Source: Phialophora verrucosa (Eukaryota; Ascomycota; Eurotiomycetes; Chaetothyriales; Herpotrichiellaceae). Taken from it: a stretch of 64,000 nt of DNA. The translations under genes were made by a program, and so were the position numbers. Each line of letters starts with the position of its first letter. Positions within the stretch are counted from its first letter, which is position 1. The notes under the pieces are model-generated. The model was not told the DNA's origin, ran no database searches, and saw only the letters and a program-made list of their open reading frames with translations. Of this stretch, positions 1-10,641 are shown in pieces. The DNA is taken from the NCBI GenBank assembly GCA_002099365.1, contig MSED01000013.1, forward strand, positions 1-64,000, read 5' to 3'.

Positions 1-130
1 CCTAACCTAACCCTAACCCTAACCCTAACCCTAACCCTAACCCTAACCCTAACCCTAACCCTAACCCTAACCCTAACCCTAACCCTAACCCTAACCCTAA
101 CCCTAACCCTAACCCTAACCCTAACCCTAA
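1..130. repeat. Telomeric repeat tract (CCCTAA)n
   Basis: About 21 tandem copies of CCCTAA run from the first base; the first two units are the shortened CCTAA. This is the C-rich strand of the TTAGGG telomere used by most filamentous fungi, so base 1 is at or close to the physical chromosome end. The tract stops abruptly at position 130, where an inverted LTR fragment begins with no intervening subtelomeric unique sequence. Confidence 0.98.
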
Positions 131-386
131 GATAGCGGTAGGTACTGTCTCTTTATCCTTAGTATACTATATAGTAATAAATAGCTTTATAAATAATAGT
201 ATTATATATTTTATTATTTATAATATATCTATATATTAAATATATATAACTGCTCTACCTATAATATATAGCGGAGGTATATAGCCTTACGCTAAAGATT
301 TAATTAATTAGATAGTATGGTTACTTATCTATATATTATATAGGTATATGTAGCTAATTAGCGCTATAAGCATCACTACCCTATTA
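131..386 (-). mobile_element. Truncated LTR of the inner Gypsy family, abutting the telomere
   Basis: The reverse complement of this stretch matches, apart from RIP-type C/T and G/A changes, the first roughly 250 bases of the about 300-bp LTRs at 18450, 26348, 37754 and 41541. Its 5' LTR end (TAATAGGG type) lies at 386. The LTR 3' end, which contains the CTATAAAG box and the CTAGTTTATTA terminus in the other copies, is missing and is replaced by telomere repeat. DNA beyond 386 does not match either internal region of that family, so this looks like a solo or broken copy. Confidence 0.85.
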
Positions 387-1400
387 TAATATAATTATTA
401 TTCGCTTTAATTGATCCGAGGGTAATACTTCGAGAATATTAAAGATAGCTTAATAAGATAAGTAGAGTATAGTAATAATAATAATATTTAAGGCTTAAGT
501 TACCCTTAATATTTAGTTAATATAAGACTTAAAATATAAGAGAAGGATACTTCTCTTATACGAATATCCTCTTATTTATATAAGACCTTTAGTACCGGAA
601 TATTCCTTAGTGTCCCGAGATATTCTTAATAAATAAAGCGTATATTATAATAAGTGTATATTAAGCTATATTAGCGAGTTATATATAAAGAGCGAGCTTA
701 ATATATACTTATAGAGCTATAGATTTAGTATATTACTTATAATATAATAAAGTATATATTACTTTAGTTATATATACTTAACTAATTTATAATAAATATA
801 AAAATATTTAAGTTATATATAAGAAGGTTATAAGCTAGTTAAGAGTCGGGTATATATTAAAGATAATACACTTAAAGGAGGGGGTAATTATTATAAATAG
901 AGATACGCTAAGACCTTAGGGGTTACCTATATATAGCGCGCGGGCTATATATATCTCCTCTTTAACTCTCCTTAGCTTTCGAATTAAGTCGCTATACGCC
1001 TATAGATAGGTAATATACTTACTATTAACTACTGGCGAAGCCTGTCCTTAACATCTAGTAATAAGTATATTTAAAGTTATAACCTTTTAAAGAAGAGTCT
1101 AGAGCTCTTTAATTATCTTAATAAAGTTCCTTAGTTATAAAGCTCCTAACCTCTTATACTTGAGATAGCTTCAGATTTTCTATAATCTATTTAAGAGATT
1201 CTAGAGGTCTTTTTACTTAAAGTCTTTACCTTTGTTTATAAACTTAGTAAGAGTATAGTAGGAAGGAATATATATAAGTAATTTATACTCGATATATAAA
1301 GCGGCGCGAATACCCTATAAGAGTCTAAGGTATTTATACGACTCGTTAGCTCTATAAGCCTATAAGTATAACTAGCCTTACTTTTCATTTAAGCCCTTCG
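387..1400. other. RIP-decayed AT-rich subtelomeric DNA, no intact gene
   Basis: The stretch is very TpA-rich with few CpA or TpG dinucleotides, the mark of repeat-induced point mutation. Read on the minus strand from about 1400 to 950, one frame is coding-like, with most interruptions being TAA or TAG as expected from CAA/CAG decay. This suggests the relic of a repeated protein-coding element. I could not recognise the protein. Composition returns to normal just after 1400. Confidence 0.6.
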
Positions 1401-1691
1401 ACTCTTATTCAATTTTATGTGGCAGTTCCTTCTTGCCCTTCCGCCGATGCACTAAATCTAGTAGTGGTGGCTAATCGTGATTGAAGTTTAGTACCCATTC
1501 CCAGGGCTTGAAACGGTCGAAATATAATTTACTCCGAAGTGAGTTGGTTAAGAGTGCCGAGCTCTTTCCAGGTTGTTCAGACAGTCGGACGTATTACGAA
1601 GGCGTGGTGTTCATGCTGGCGGCTTGGGCGCTCTGCTTGATGCGTCTAATGGGCGGAATGTCTTTCTTCCACAAAAGGTCCTCGGCATTGC

Positions 1692-2779
1692 TCAAATATC
1701 TTCGATCTCCCAAAGCTCTCCTTTCGATCCCCGGCCAAGTCTATCCACATTTTGGTGGTCTAAACGCCTCGCCGCGTGATTATGGTTGTCACTTTTGATC
1801 TTCGAAAGATCCATAAACTGTGAAATATCAGACATGTCGAGCTCGTTGCCGGCAGGCGTTTCATGAGGATTGCATGTCGCAAAGCTCGTGGATCTCGTAC
1901 AACCCAAGGGCTCTTCGCGACCACCTCCTACAAACTTCACCAATCGATTGAGTATTGCGAACTCGATCTTAAGCTTCAAAGAGTAGACAAACCCCTTCAA
2001 TATCGTTTCCAGCAGAAAGAGCGAGGCATATTCGATGCTGAGCAGACCAATGTCCATCAGAATGATAGCCACGTTAATTGACATTAACTGCCGCATTATC
2101 GCACGCGTTTCGCTGCGGAGCGAGGTGCGTAACACACCCAGCGTCTCGACGATATATATTGAAGAAAGGACTGTTTCTTGCAAACTAAGCACCGCTCAGT
2201 ATACCCTCTTGGGCGTCCGGCTTCTATAACTTACCAGAATCCAGTCATCTGGAATTTTTCGATAACGTTGTAAGCTTTGATGAACTGGACGGTCGCCAGG
2301 TTGCCGTTTGACCCAAAGGTAACCACCGACGTTGGTACATGGAGGATCATCACGTCGACGATGATCATCCATTTCGTGAATTGCAAGATCTTGCGCCCTC
2401 GCTCTCCACTCGTAGTCAGATGAAGTCGCGACCAGAGTACCACGCTTTGTCCTGTGACCATGGTGTACCAGCCGATGGTAAGCAGGACGATGCCAGTCCA
2501 TCTCGCGCGACCACTCCAGACTCCCAACAATTTCAGCATAAAGCCGACTGCATAGGGTATCAGGCCCACGCTGGAAATGAGTAAACTCCAGAAGTACAAG
2601 GTCTTGCGACTCTTGAACGTCATAAAAATAAGAACGAGCAGTTCAAGGGCATTGTAAATCGTCAATCCTGCGAAGAAAACGATCAACAACTTGACAACTT
2701 CGCTCTGACCCTCGTAGGCACCGACGACACCAGAAGCTGGTTGGCTAGTGTGGTTACCTGGTGCATTCGTGCTCGTCAT
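1692..2779 (-). CDS. Seven-helix integral membrane protein, DUF7703-like
   Basis: Two exons (2779-2235 and 2184-1692) joined across a 50-bp GTAAGT...TTAG intron (2185-2234) give 345 aa. The join restores the frame at GFC|LQE, which the unspliced reading lacks. Seven hydrophobic segments are visible: about residues 30-52, 60-82, 93-115, 125-148, then three more in exon 2. Motifs such as AYNVIEKFQMTGF, the RxIMxQLMSIN stretch and SLKLKIEFAIL resemble the fungal DUF7703/PTH11-neighbour family of plasma-membrane proteins of unknown function. A hydrophilic tail of about 75 aa follows. It is transcribed divergently from the DAS-like gene with about 0.5 kb between starts. The family assignment is from recall and no ligand can be stated. 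Confidence 0.75.
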
Positions 2780-3286
2780 ATGGACTTCTCTGATCGCTGG
2801 TAGTGAATTTCCAGTGGTATAGGACGGCGCTCTTCCCCAGCGCAGCTTAAGTCACACTGGTGGGAATCGAGTCTGCCAGAATGATGGTCTGATTTCGAGG
2901 ATTATCGATTAACACCTGTTCACCGACAAATACCGTAAACCGCCACTGCAGTCCGATATCTTTCGAGGTTGCCACTGGCCTTCCGGACCGTGAGATGGTG
3001 GACCCTTGATCTTGGCGAGAGTACGTTCGAGGGTATACGAGCATTAGTGAATCGTGCGGCTATTTTCACCAAAGTCGGCAGGTCATTGCGCTACTCACCC
3101 CTGGTCAAGCGACGATCACCTTGCTGCTCCGCTTCTGCCCCGGGATTACTGAATCGAGAATGTTTCACTTCAGGTATAACCAGACGAGATCGCAGATTTA
3201 ATTGCGCTGAACAGCTAGTTTTTAAGGAGCGTCTGAGCAACAGGTCCTCTCTACGTTCAAACAACACAATAAAATCGACTTTCGAC
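2780..3286. promoter_or_regulatory. Divergent promoter region, DUF7703-like gene and DAS-like gene
   Basis: This 507-bp gap separates two divergently oriented start codons. It contains CGGACCG at 2984-2990, a CGG/CCG inverted pair with one base between. The open frame of the DAS-like gene extends upstream to about 2969 without a stop, but the upstream part lacks family similarity and is read here as leader. No clear TATA box was found. Confidence 0.4.
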
Positions 3287-5531
3287 ATGGCGCCGATTGC
3301 ATCAAAAGACCTGATCGATCAGGATGGTTTTAGTGCATCAGGCAAAGTCATTAGCAAGCGAAGGCTTTCACAAGCTACGACAGAATCATGGCGAGCTTCA
3401 AGCTTGACCAAAGAGCATGATCTCGTGCTGAAGACCTTCCGCCTCTTGATCGCGGATCTGTGCCAACAATTCAAGGGTGGCCACCCAGGAGGTGCAATTG
3501 GTATGGCAGCCATCGGCATCGCACTATGGAAATATGTCATGGTATACGCACCTCACACGCCCAACTTCTTCAATCGAGACCGTTTCGTCCTCTCCAATGG
3601 GCACACCTGCTTGTTCCAGTACACCTTTCTGTACCTGACTGGATACAAATCGATGACCATGGAACAACTCAAATCATACCATTCGACAAGAACAGACTCT
3701 CTTTGCCCGGGCCATCCTGAAATCGAGCACGAAGGCATTGAAGTCACCACAGGACCTCTCGGCCAGGGAGTCGCAAACGCTGTGGGTCTCGCTATGGCTT
3801 CGAAACACTTAGCTGCTCAGTACAATCGTCCGCAGTATGACATTGTTTCAAATCATACGTGGTGTATGATCGGCGATGCTTGTCTGCAAGAGGGTGTGGC
3901 CCTCGAGGCGATTTCTCTTGCCGGTCACTTCAAGCTAAATAACCTGACGATCATCTACGACAATAACCAAATCACCTGTGATGGTTCGGTTGACCTTACT
4001 AATCGAGAGGACGTCAATATGAAGATGCGAGCTTGCGGCTGGGACGTGTTCGATATAGAAGACGGCTGTTTCGATGTGGAAGGTATTGTCAACGTCCTCA
4101 GAAAGTCTCGTTCATCCATAGAGAAGCCCACATTCGTGAATGTGAGGACGATTATCGGCCTTGGAAGTGCTGTTGCGGGGGATGCTCTTTCTCACGGTGC
4201 CGCATTTGGCGACACGGATGTTGCCAACATGAAACGGAATGTGGGTTTTAATCCCGACGAGCACTTCGTCGTGCCGGAAGATGTGAGAAGGTTCTTTTCC
4301 GCCGCCATTGGGAGAGGCGATCGAATTGTGGAGGGATGGGAGCGTTCCTTTTCAGCTTACAGCAAAGAATACCCAGAGCTTGCTGCGGAGTTCGAAGAAC
4401 GAAGGCAGGGGAGATTGCCAGACAAGTGGGAGTCCCTTATACCAGCCTCATTCCCAGAGAAGGCCACGGCGACTCGCGCTTCCTCGGGACTTGTTTTCAA
4501 TCCCCTCGCCCAACAGATCAAGTCTTTCATGGTCGGTACAGCAGACTTGTCGCCTTCGGTAAACATGATCTGGAAAGGGAAGGAGGATTTCCAGCATCCA
4601 GAGCTGAGGTCTCAGTGCGGCATCAATGGTAGCTACAGCGGGCGTTACATTCACTACGGCATACGAGAGCACGCTATGGCGGCAATAGCTAACGGCCTCG
4701 CTGCTTATTCACCTGGAACGATCATACCTGTGACTTCAACGTGAGTGAGCTGAACTTATACAAATTATACTTAGCTAACATATTTACAGCTTCTTTATGT
4801 TCTACCTCTATGCAGCTCCAGCTGTGCGAATGGGTGCACTCCAACATCTGCAGGTCATCCACGCTGCCACGCATGATTCCATTGGCATGGGAGAAGATGG
4901 ACCAACGCATCAGCCGTTAGAGCTTGCTGCTCTTTACCGTGCAATGCCAAATTTGCTTTATATTCGGCCTGGTGACAGCGAAGAGACAGCGGGTGCGTGG
5001 ACCGCAGCTATCAAGGCCAAACACTGTCCCAGTATTATATCAACATCTCGCCATGCCGTTCGCCAGCTCGGTCCACGGACGAATCGTCAAGGTGTCCAAA
5101 GAGGCGCCTATACCATCGAAGAAGACCGAAACGCTGATCTCACCGTCATTGGTGTGGGAGCGGAGCTTGGTCTGGCACTGGACGTTGCTGCAAAACTGCG
5201 GGAAGAGCATAAGTTAGCTGTAAGAGTCGTCTCCTTTCCTTGCCATCGACTGTTCGACAAGCAGAGTTTGAGCTATAGACGGGACACACTCCGTCGTCAT
5301 GAGGGAATACCAGCAGTTGTGATCGAGCCGTATGTTGCTCTTGGTTGGGAGCGCTTTGCTGATGCAGCATTCTGCATGAGTACAGATCGTTTCGGCCAGT
5401 CTCTGCCTGGTCCCAAGGCTTATGAGTATTTCGGCTTTACCACTGAGTGTATAGTGCCGAAACTATTGGGCTTTCTGAAGGACAGGAAGGACGGTAATGT
5501 GCCAGCGGGAGAGTTTGTTCAACTGAGTTGA
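3287..5531 (+). CDS. Dihydroxyacetone synthase-type transketolase
   Basis: A thiamine-diphosphate transketolase-fold enzyme of 731 aa, from exons 3287-4740 and 4790-5531 across a 49-bp intron. Visible landmarks are the KGGHPGGAIGM substrate loop, the TPP/metal motif GDACLQEG...DNNQITCDG, the IREHAMAAIANG segment, the SIGMGEDGPTHQP motif and the C-terminal EPYVALGWERFAD region. The stretch FFMFYLYAAPAVRM matches yeast dihydroxyacetone synthases better than classical transketolases, which usually read FxNFxxYAxGA. The known DAS reaction is xylulose 5-phosphate plus formaldehyde to glyceraldehyde 3-phosphate plus dihydroxyacetone. The C-terminus (FVQLS) is not a classical peroxisomal SKL-type signal. 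ATG 3287 is chosen because family similarity starts soon after it. A dihydroxyacetone kinase lies 7.4 kb downstream, which supports the DAS reading. Confidence 0.88.
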
Positions 5532-5649
5532 TGTGGTTACATAGACGGGAGTTTCAGGCGTGAGTCGACGTGAATTACAAACGACCTATTGGATTTCCCA
5601 CAAATAGACTAATGTCACGACGTTTCTCTTTTCGAGATAGATGCCTGAG

Positions 5650-5671
5650 CCGCACGGAGCCGCTCGTGCGG
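5650..5671. repeat. Short inverted repeat CCGCACG-N8-CGTGCGG
   Basis: The two 7-bp arms are perfect reverse complements and carry CCG and CGG at their outer ends. Zn2Cys6 dimers bind paired CGG half-sites, so this could be an operator for the cluster regulator. It lies only 120 bp past the DAS-like stop codon, so a role in the 3' untranslated region is also possible. Confidence 0.5.
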
Positions 5672-5821
5672 ATCAGTTTGCTGGCTGCGTTGCGGTCATG
5701 CAACTAGGAGTTTTGTCACTGTCGTAAAGCTCGCCGCATCAGAATATCGGTAATTGAGTCACATTAGACAGATCTGCCGAGGGCACCTTCCCCTTTCTCA
5801 CTGTTGGTTGTCTCAATCGGT

Positions 5822-5873
5822 TCAGACTCGTTTTCTCGGAAAATTCGACCATGGTCGCGCAAAACGAGTCTGA
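5822..5873. repeat. 13-bp perfect inverted repeat around a 26-bp loop
   Basis: TCAGACTCGTTTT at 5822-5834 is matched exactly by its reverse complement at 5861-5873. It could fold as a hairpin in RNA, form a paired regulatory site, or be the remains of a small inverted-repeat element. It lies about 290 bp after the DAS-like gene and 930 bp before the transporter. Confidence 0.6.
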
Positions 5874-6593
5874 GGCCGGATACGTGAATAACGCTCAGAT
5901 TGTATGTGCGTGTGTTAAATGGCTATATCGATGAAAGCTACTAGTGTAATATTCCTAAAGTAACGTTAATTCAAACTTCAAAACCCGCCTAACAAACGCT
6001 CACCTAAAAAAGAAGGCAGGTCTGAGGCTAATACACGTATCGGATCTCAGAATCCTCTTGCGAAGGCTCGTAAGATCATTATTTGGCCGCACCCAGCCTT
6101 CACAACTAGACAAGCGGTCTGAGCAACAAAGACAACGGCACTGTCGGGTAATGTTGCCTCGAAATGCGTAGGTTCACAAGTAAAGGACGAACGACACCCA
6201 ACCCTCCCCTCGAGGAGCTGGATAAGGAACGGCTTGAAAGAGCAGCACACTTGCAACGCCACTGGTGCCAACGTCATGGTTCCGTCATCCATATCACGTA
6301 CCATGTGACTGCGAAAATGCCACCAAATGTCCCTGTAGATGGCGGAGACTTCAACTGCTTGGAGAGCAGATTTTGACTCGAGGCGCATAGTCGGCTATAA
6401 AGCACGAATCGGGTCAGTCGCTTGCGCTTTATCAGAACAGGAATCTTCAGTCGTTGAGCTTGAGCGCAGCCAGCTACCCAATGAGGCAACTGAAAGCGCT
6501 TACGTCAAACACGCTTTTTAGAATTTGACGTCAGGCAATGGCCCAGATTGTCACGTATGGGCACACTTCTCCAGTGCCCCTGCCACATGGCAC

Positions 6594-6605
6594 CGGCATA
6601 TTCCG
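6594..6605. promoter_or_regulatory. Candidate Zn2Cys6 site CGG-N6-CCG
   Basis: CGG and CCG face each other across six bases, the spacing used by some Zn2Cys6 dimers such as yeast Ppr1. The site is about 200 bp upstream of the transporter start. One such pair can occur by chance, so this is suggestive only. Confidence 0.3.
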
Positions 6606-6803
6606 AAAGGATTTCTCGCGACCGTGGAGAAAGCTTCAAGGTTCTCAAAATGCTGAACGCTTTCGTCGTACAGAAGGCTATAAGATTTCATGTCTCGCCT
6701 CTCTCGAATCCAGACCAGCCGCAGAGACAAAAGCCTGATTCTTCAGAGGTAATCACGACTCTACACCTACGACGTTGCCAGACACTATCAAGCCTACGCC
6801 ACC

Positions 6804-8460
6804 ATGTCCTCCTTGACAGGGAAGCCCCTTGACTGGGCCATCACCGCGGCAGCTGGGTCAGGTTTCCTGCTCTTTGGATATGACCAAGGAGTCATGTCCG
6901 GTCTGTTGACCGGCACTGCCTTTACGAAGCAATTCCCTGCTATTGATACGACCAATACTGGAAATGGTTCCTCCTCTTTGCAAGGGACCGTCGTCGCTAT
7001 CTATGAGATTGGTTGCTTTTTCGGCGCCTTGTCTGCCTTTGCATTTGCAGAGAAGCTTGGAAGACGATGGAGCATCATGATCGGGTGCGCGATTCTCACT
7101 GTCGGCGCCGCTATCCAATGCTCCAGTTACGGGGTGGCACAACTCATTGTCGGGCGCATTATTGCAGGAGTTGGCAATGGCATCAATACTGCCACTATTC
7201 GTAAGTGACAATTTAACAATTTTCATATGATACTGATCTTTTATAGCTGTTTGGCACTCTGAGTTGATGAAGCCTACCTCCCGTGGTAAAGGTTTATCCA
7301 TTGAATTAGCGATCAACATCTTTGGTGTGATGCTGAGCTACTGGACCGACTACGGCATGTCTTTCGTAACTTCGGAAGCTCAATTCCGCTTCCCCATTGC
7401 GTTCCAGATGTTCTTCGCCATTGCTACCATCGCCCTCATGTTCTTCCTTCCGGAATCACCTCGTTGGCTCGTGGCCCATGGTCGGGGTGAAGAAGCCCGC
7501 CACATCCTTTGGCGCCTGCAACCATCGGCTAAGCAGATCGACGAGAACCACGTCATCATCAATGCCGAGCTCCTCGAGATCGAGCGTGCGCTCGCTGAAG
7601 AACGCGCCGCTGCTAGTGGAGGTGTTACTTTCATCGCCATGTTCAAGAAAAGTCCACAGCGCTTCCGCCGCCGCACCCTTCTCGGCATCGGCGGTCAATT
7701 CATGCAACAGCTTTGTGGCATCAATTTGATCACCTACTACGCGCCGGTCATCTTCGAAAAGTCGGTAGGCCTCAGCCACAACCTCTCGCTCCTCCTTGCC
7801 GGCTTCAATGGCGTTGCCTACTTCCTCTCCTCGCTCATTCCAATCTGGATCCTTGACCGCGTAGGTCGACGCAACCTGATGCTCTTCGCCTGCATTGGCC
7901 AGGCCTGCTGTATGACCATCCTCGCCGGCACCGTCTCTGACGGCTCATTTGCCGCAGGTATTGTGGCTATCATCATGCTCTTCCTTTTCAACTTCTTCTT
8001 TGCCATCGGTTTGCTCGCAATTCCGTGGCTACTTCCTGCTGAATACGCCCCATTGGCGATCCGCACTAGGGCCGCTGCACTGGCAGCTGCGAGCAATTGG
8101 ATCTTCACCTTCCTTGTTGTGGAGATCACGCCTGTCAGCATTGACAGTATTGGGTGGAGAACTTATATCTACTTCGCGGTGTTCAATGCGGCGTTCTTGC
8201 CGCTGATCTGGTGGTTCTATCCTGAGACGAAGAATCTGAGCTTGGAGCAGGTTAACAAGCTGTTTATCGGGGACAAGGTGCTGTTGCACTGGCGGGATAG
8301 CATGGGTGATAGGACTGGAAGTTTCGCGTATGACGCGACCGCGGTCAACAACAATCCGGAAATGGCCAGAAGGTTGTCCCAAGTCGTTCCTGTGTCGCAC
8401 GTGGTGCTGGAGAAGAACGAGGAGAAGAACGAGGTGCAGGCCGCTCATCTTGGTGAGTAA
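6804..8460 (+). CDS. MFS sugar/polyol transporter, STL1-like
   Basis: Exons 6804-7200 and 7247-8460, joined across a 46-bp intron, encode 536 aa with about 12 membrane helices. The N-terminal GFLLFGYDQGVMSGLLTG followed by a PAID-type loop is typical of the fungal STL1 subfamily. Other sugar-porter landmarks are GRRWS after helix 2, PESPRWL before the central loop, the QQLCGINLITYYAP helix-7 signature, DRVGRRN, and PETKNLSLEQ at the C-terminal border. Characterised STL1 members are glycerol/H+ symporters; other relatives take hexoses or polyols, so the substrate is open. Its position between the DAS-like enzyme and the regulator fits import of glycerol, dihydroxyacetone or a polyol. It converges with the regulator gene with 168 bp between stops. 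Confidence 0.88.
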
Positions 8461-8490
8461 GAGCCATAGATGATCGTGATTGGGACTGCG

Positions 8491-8506
8491 TCATCATGGA
8501 TGATGA
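8491..8506. terminator. Small hairpin in the convergent 3' region
   Basis: TCATCAT and ATGATGA are perfect 7-bp arms around GG. It lies in the 168-bp gap between the convergent transporter and regulator genes, so it could fall in either 3' untranslated region. A function in 3' end formation is only an inference. Confidence 0.3.
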
Positions 8507-8628
8507 CAATGGGGGACACCAAGAGGCTGCAAGGGCTTTAGTCCGAGTTGGCGCACTCAACTTGCGGAGTTGCTACCCCGGATTATTGATTTGTGGTTAC
8601 GGTTTTGGTACCTGAACTTGTCCTTTGA

Positions 8629-10641
8629 TCAATCAATCTCGCCCCAAAATTGCTTCAGATCATCGGCTCTCCATGTTGCACCCCACCCAGTCTCTCTCTC
8701 AATGCGGGTGTAGACGTCTGTGATCGCCTGATGCTCCGAGGGGTGACTCATGATCTGGCCTGCTAGCCAAAGAGGCTGTATTGAATTTGTCCAGGAGCCG
8801 TGGTGTTCGTTGCAGATGGCAATGCCACAGATTCGACGCGCGTGCCACAATAGTGAACGCGAAGAGGGGTACTTAACGTCTCGAGGAACGTTCTGAAGCA
8901 TGAGCATCGCGGCAGTGTGATGGAGCTGGTTTCCAGAAGTTGCAGCACCACTGCCGAACAACAATGTGGGGAATGGTTGGCTGCTCGTGGCGTTGTGCGT
9001 GACGAGAGGTAGCATCTCCGGCGGACGATCGTCATACCACTCCTCAATTACTCCAAAGAGTCTCCTCCATCTCTCGGAAAACGACGTGTCGTGCTTAGAC
9101 CTCCCTGGGGGTGTACGAGGATCATCAAGAGGAGACGATGCGAAGAGAAGGTCGATAGTGGATGCGCTGAGGTAGGAAGCATAACTGGCGCTCCAGTCGA
9201 CAGTCAGACGAGATGAAAAGAATTCGACGGCGGCATCAAAAGACTGCTGCGAAGTCCATTCCGCGATTGGGATGACCGTTCGTTCTTTGCTGATGAGGCC
9301 TCCACAGACGTCCATTCTCGCAAAGCACCAAAAGAGTGCTCTTTCTATGCCCTCACTGTCACCATAGATGTTCATCGACCTGATGAGACAGGCACAGCCG
9401 TCGAGATGTCTCCGCCATGCTTTTGGAGAACAGCTCATCATTTCAAGCACACATATCACCACACAAGAAGCGAGGACAGTCGTGTCGCGAAGGTGCAGCT
9501 GGGGAAGAAGCAAGTGCACCGCGGCTGAATACAATGATAATGTGACAGGTGCTGGGATAGACTTGTCTTTTCTCTCAAGTTGCCGAGCGCTGAGAGCAAG
9601 CATAGCATATCGCAAGTGAGCGCATGTCTTCGCCATTACTGGCAGTGTCCGACCAAAATGGCGATCCCGATCAAACTTGTCCAGCCAGTCTGCAATTTCA
9701 TTCACCCAATTCTTCCAGAGACGGTACTCTTGATCAGCATCAAGAAGCACTTCGAGTTCGGATGTGTCTTCTTCATTCGCCTGGCTCTGCATGCGAGTCT
9801 GGGGATCTGCTTGTGTCAAAGTATGGCCAATAGGGTGAGCTCCATTAGCATCTCGTTCTTGGCTAGCCTGACGACTTGGCTCTTTCGATCTTGCCGTGCT
9901 GATCATATTTTCGCGCAGCGTTGAGTGAAGTTCTTGATAAGTCGATCCAGGGACAAAAATTCCATCGTCAGTCAGCATGTCTGGCGAGAGCTGAAACTCT
10001 GGACTGAGTCCCACAGGTGCCATGAACTGGCCAGTGTCCTCAGCAGAGTCGGATGAGAAGCCTATATCATGGATGCCAGTGCGAGTTCCGATTTGAGATT
10101 GCACCGGCTCAAATGGTACGTGGGCACTTCCAGCGTATGATGGCAGCGGCCTGAACATTCTGGTCGAAGCAGACATGTTTGGCGATGTTGAGCATCTTCC
10201 CAACGGGAAGTCTGAGGACCCAGGACTCATTGTTGAAACTAAGCGCTTGACCGTAGATTCGCGGGCTTCAAGGTCAGGAGAAGCAGCTTCATAGTGCATA
10301 CCTGCTGGTTCAGATTGTGCCACAAATCCAGGATGCTGAATTTCAATCCCTTGTTGCCTGCGCTCATTGCTATCATCTGACGTAGAGTCATCACCGCCTA
10401 CCCCGTCACCATAGTCCATAAGCCTAGACATATTCGCAGGAGTTGAGTCTTCATTGATAGTGAAGGCGTTTTGCGGCAAAAAGCTCAGTGGCCGACCCCA
10501 CCTGCACTTCTCTGATGTCTTGACGCAGTTGAAACAAGTCGGTTTGCCTTCGTCGCATTTCTTCTTCTTGCGGCGACAATTCATGCACCCTGTGCGTGAC
10601 CTTTTCCGCAGCGACTTCGAGCCAGTCCCTGCGTGGATCAT
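8629..10641 (-). CDS. Zn2Cys6 transcription factor, cluster regulator candidate
   Basis: An uninterrupted 670-aa frame. The N-terminal binuclear zinc cluster has cysteines at residues 19, 22, 29, 36, 39 and 46 (CxxC-x6-C-x6-CxxC-x6-C) inside a basic region (RKRSRTGC, RRKKKKC). A long low-complexity Ser/Gly/Thr linker covers about residues 60-300. The C-terminal half is helical and ends with the PLWLAGQ...ERETGWGATWRADDLKQFW pattern seen in the Fungal_trans_2 (PF11951) family. Family members bind DNA in the nucleus and usually control neighbouring catabolic or secondary-metabolite genes. It sits in the middle of the DAS/transporter/SDR/kinase group, so local control is likely. Candidate CGG-paired sites occur in the flanking promoters. 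Confidence 0.88.
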   Translation of the reverse strand: MIHAGTGSKSLRKRSRTGCMNCRRKKKKCDEGKPTCFNCVKTSEKCRWGRPLSFLPQNAFTINEDSTPANMSRLMDYGDGVGGDDSTSDDSNERRQQGIEIQHPGFVAQSEPAGMHYEAASPDLEARESTVKRLVSTMSPGSSDFPLGRCSTSPNMSASTRMFRPLPSYAGSAHVPFEPVQSQIGTRTGIHDIGFSSDSAEDTGQFMAPVGLSPEFQLSPDMLTDDGIFVPGSTYQELHSTLRENMISTARSKEPSRQASQERDANGAHPIGHTLTQADPQTRMQSQANEEDTSELEVLLDADQEYRLWKNWVNEIADWLDKFDRDRHFGRTLPVMAKTCAHLRYAMLALSARQLERKDKSIPAPVTLSLYSAAVHLLLPQLHLRDTTVLASCVVICVLEMMSCSPKAWRRHLDGCACLIRSMNIYGDSEGIERALFWCFARMDVCGGLISKERTVIPIAEWTSQQSFDAAVEFFSSRLTVDWSASYASYLSASTIDLLFASSPLDDPRTPPGRSKHDTSFSERWRRLFGVIEEWYDDRPPEMLPLVTHNATSSQPFPTLLFGSGAATSGNQLHHTAAMLMLQNVPRDVKYPSSRSLLWHARRICGIAICNEHHGSWTNSIQPLWLAGQIMSHPSEHQAITDVYTRIERETGWGATWRADDLKQFWGEID

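Larger units (their letters stand above)
5532..6803. other. Intergenic region with paired inverted repeats; promoter of the transporter
   Basis: A gap of 1.27 kb, long for this gene block. I see no convincing gene: the short frames inside lack codon bias or family signal. It holds two clear inverted repeats (5650-5671 and 5822-5873) and a CGG-N6-CCG pair (6594-6605) about 200 bp before the transporter start. The sequence ACGCCACC directly precedes ATG 6804, a good fungal start context. Confidence 0.5.

Noticed and set aside
1481..1798. Plus-strand frame of about 105 aa
   Set aside because: It overlaps the 3' end of the spliced DUF7703-like gene on the other strand, starts at TTG and shows no family pattern.
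2969..3286. Upstream extension of the DAS-like reading frame
   Set aside because: The frame is open and contains a plausible start, but the 106 extra residues do not resemble the family. ATG 3287 is close to where homology begins.
6047..6521. Short frames on both strands in the 5.5-6.8 kb gap
   Set aside because: They overlap one another on opposite strands, have no recognisable motif and lie in the presumed promoter of the transporter.
7380..8448. Several antisense frames of about 100-140 aa over the transporter
   Set aside because: They are antisense shadows of a GC-rich coding exon with no motifs of their own.
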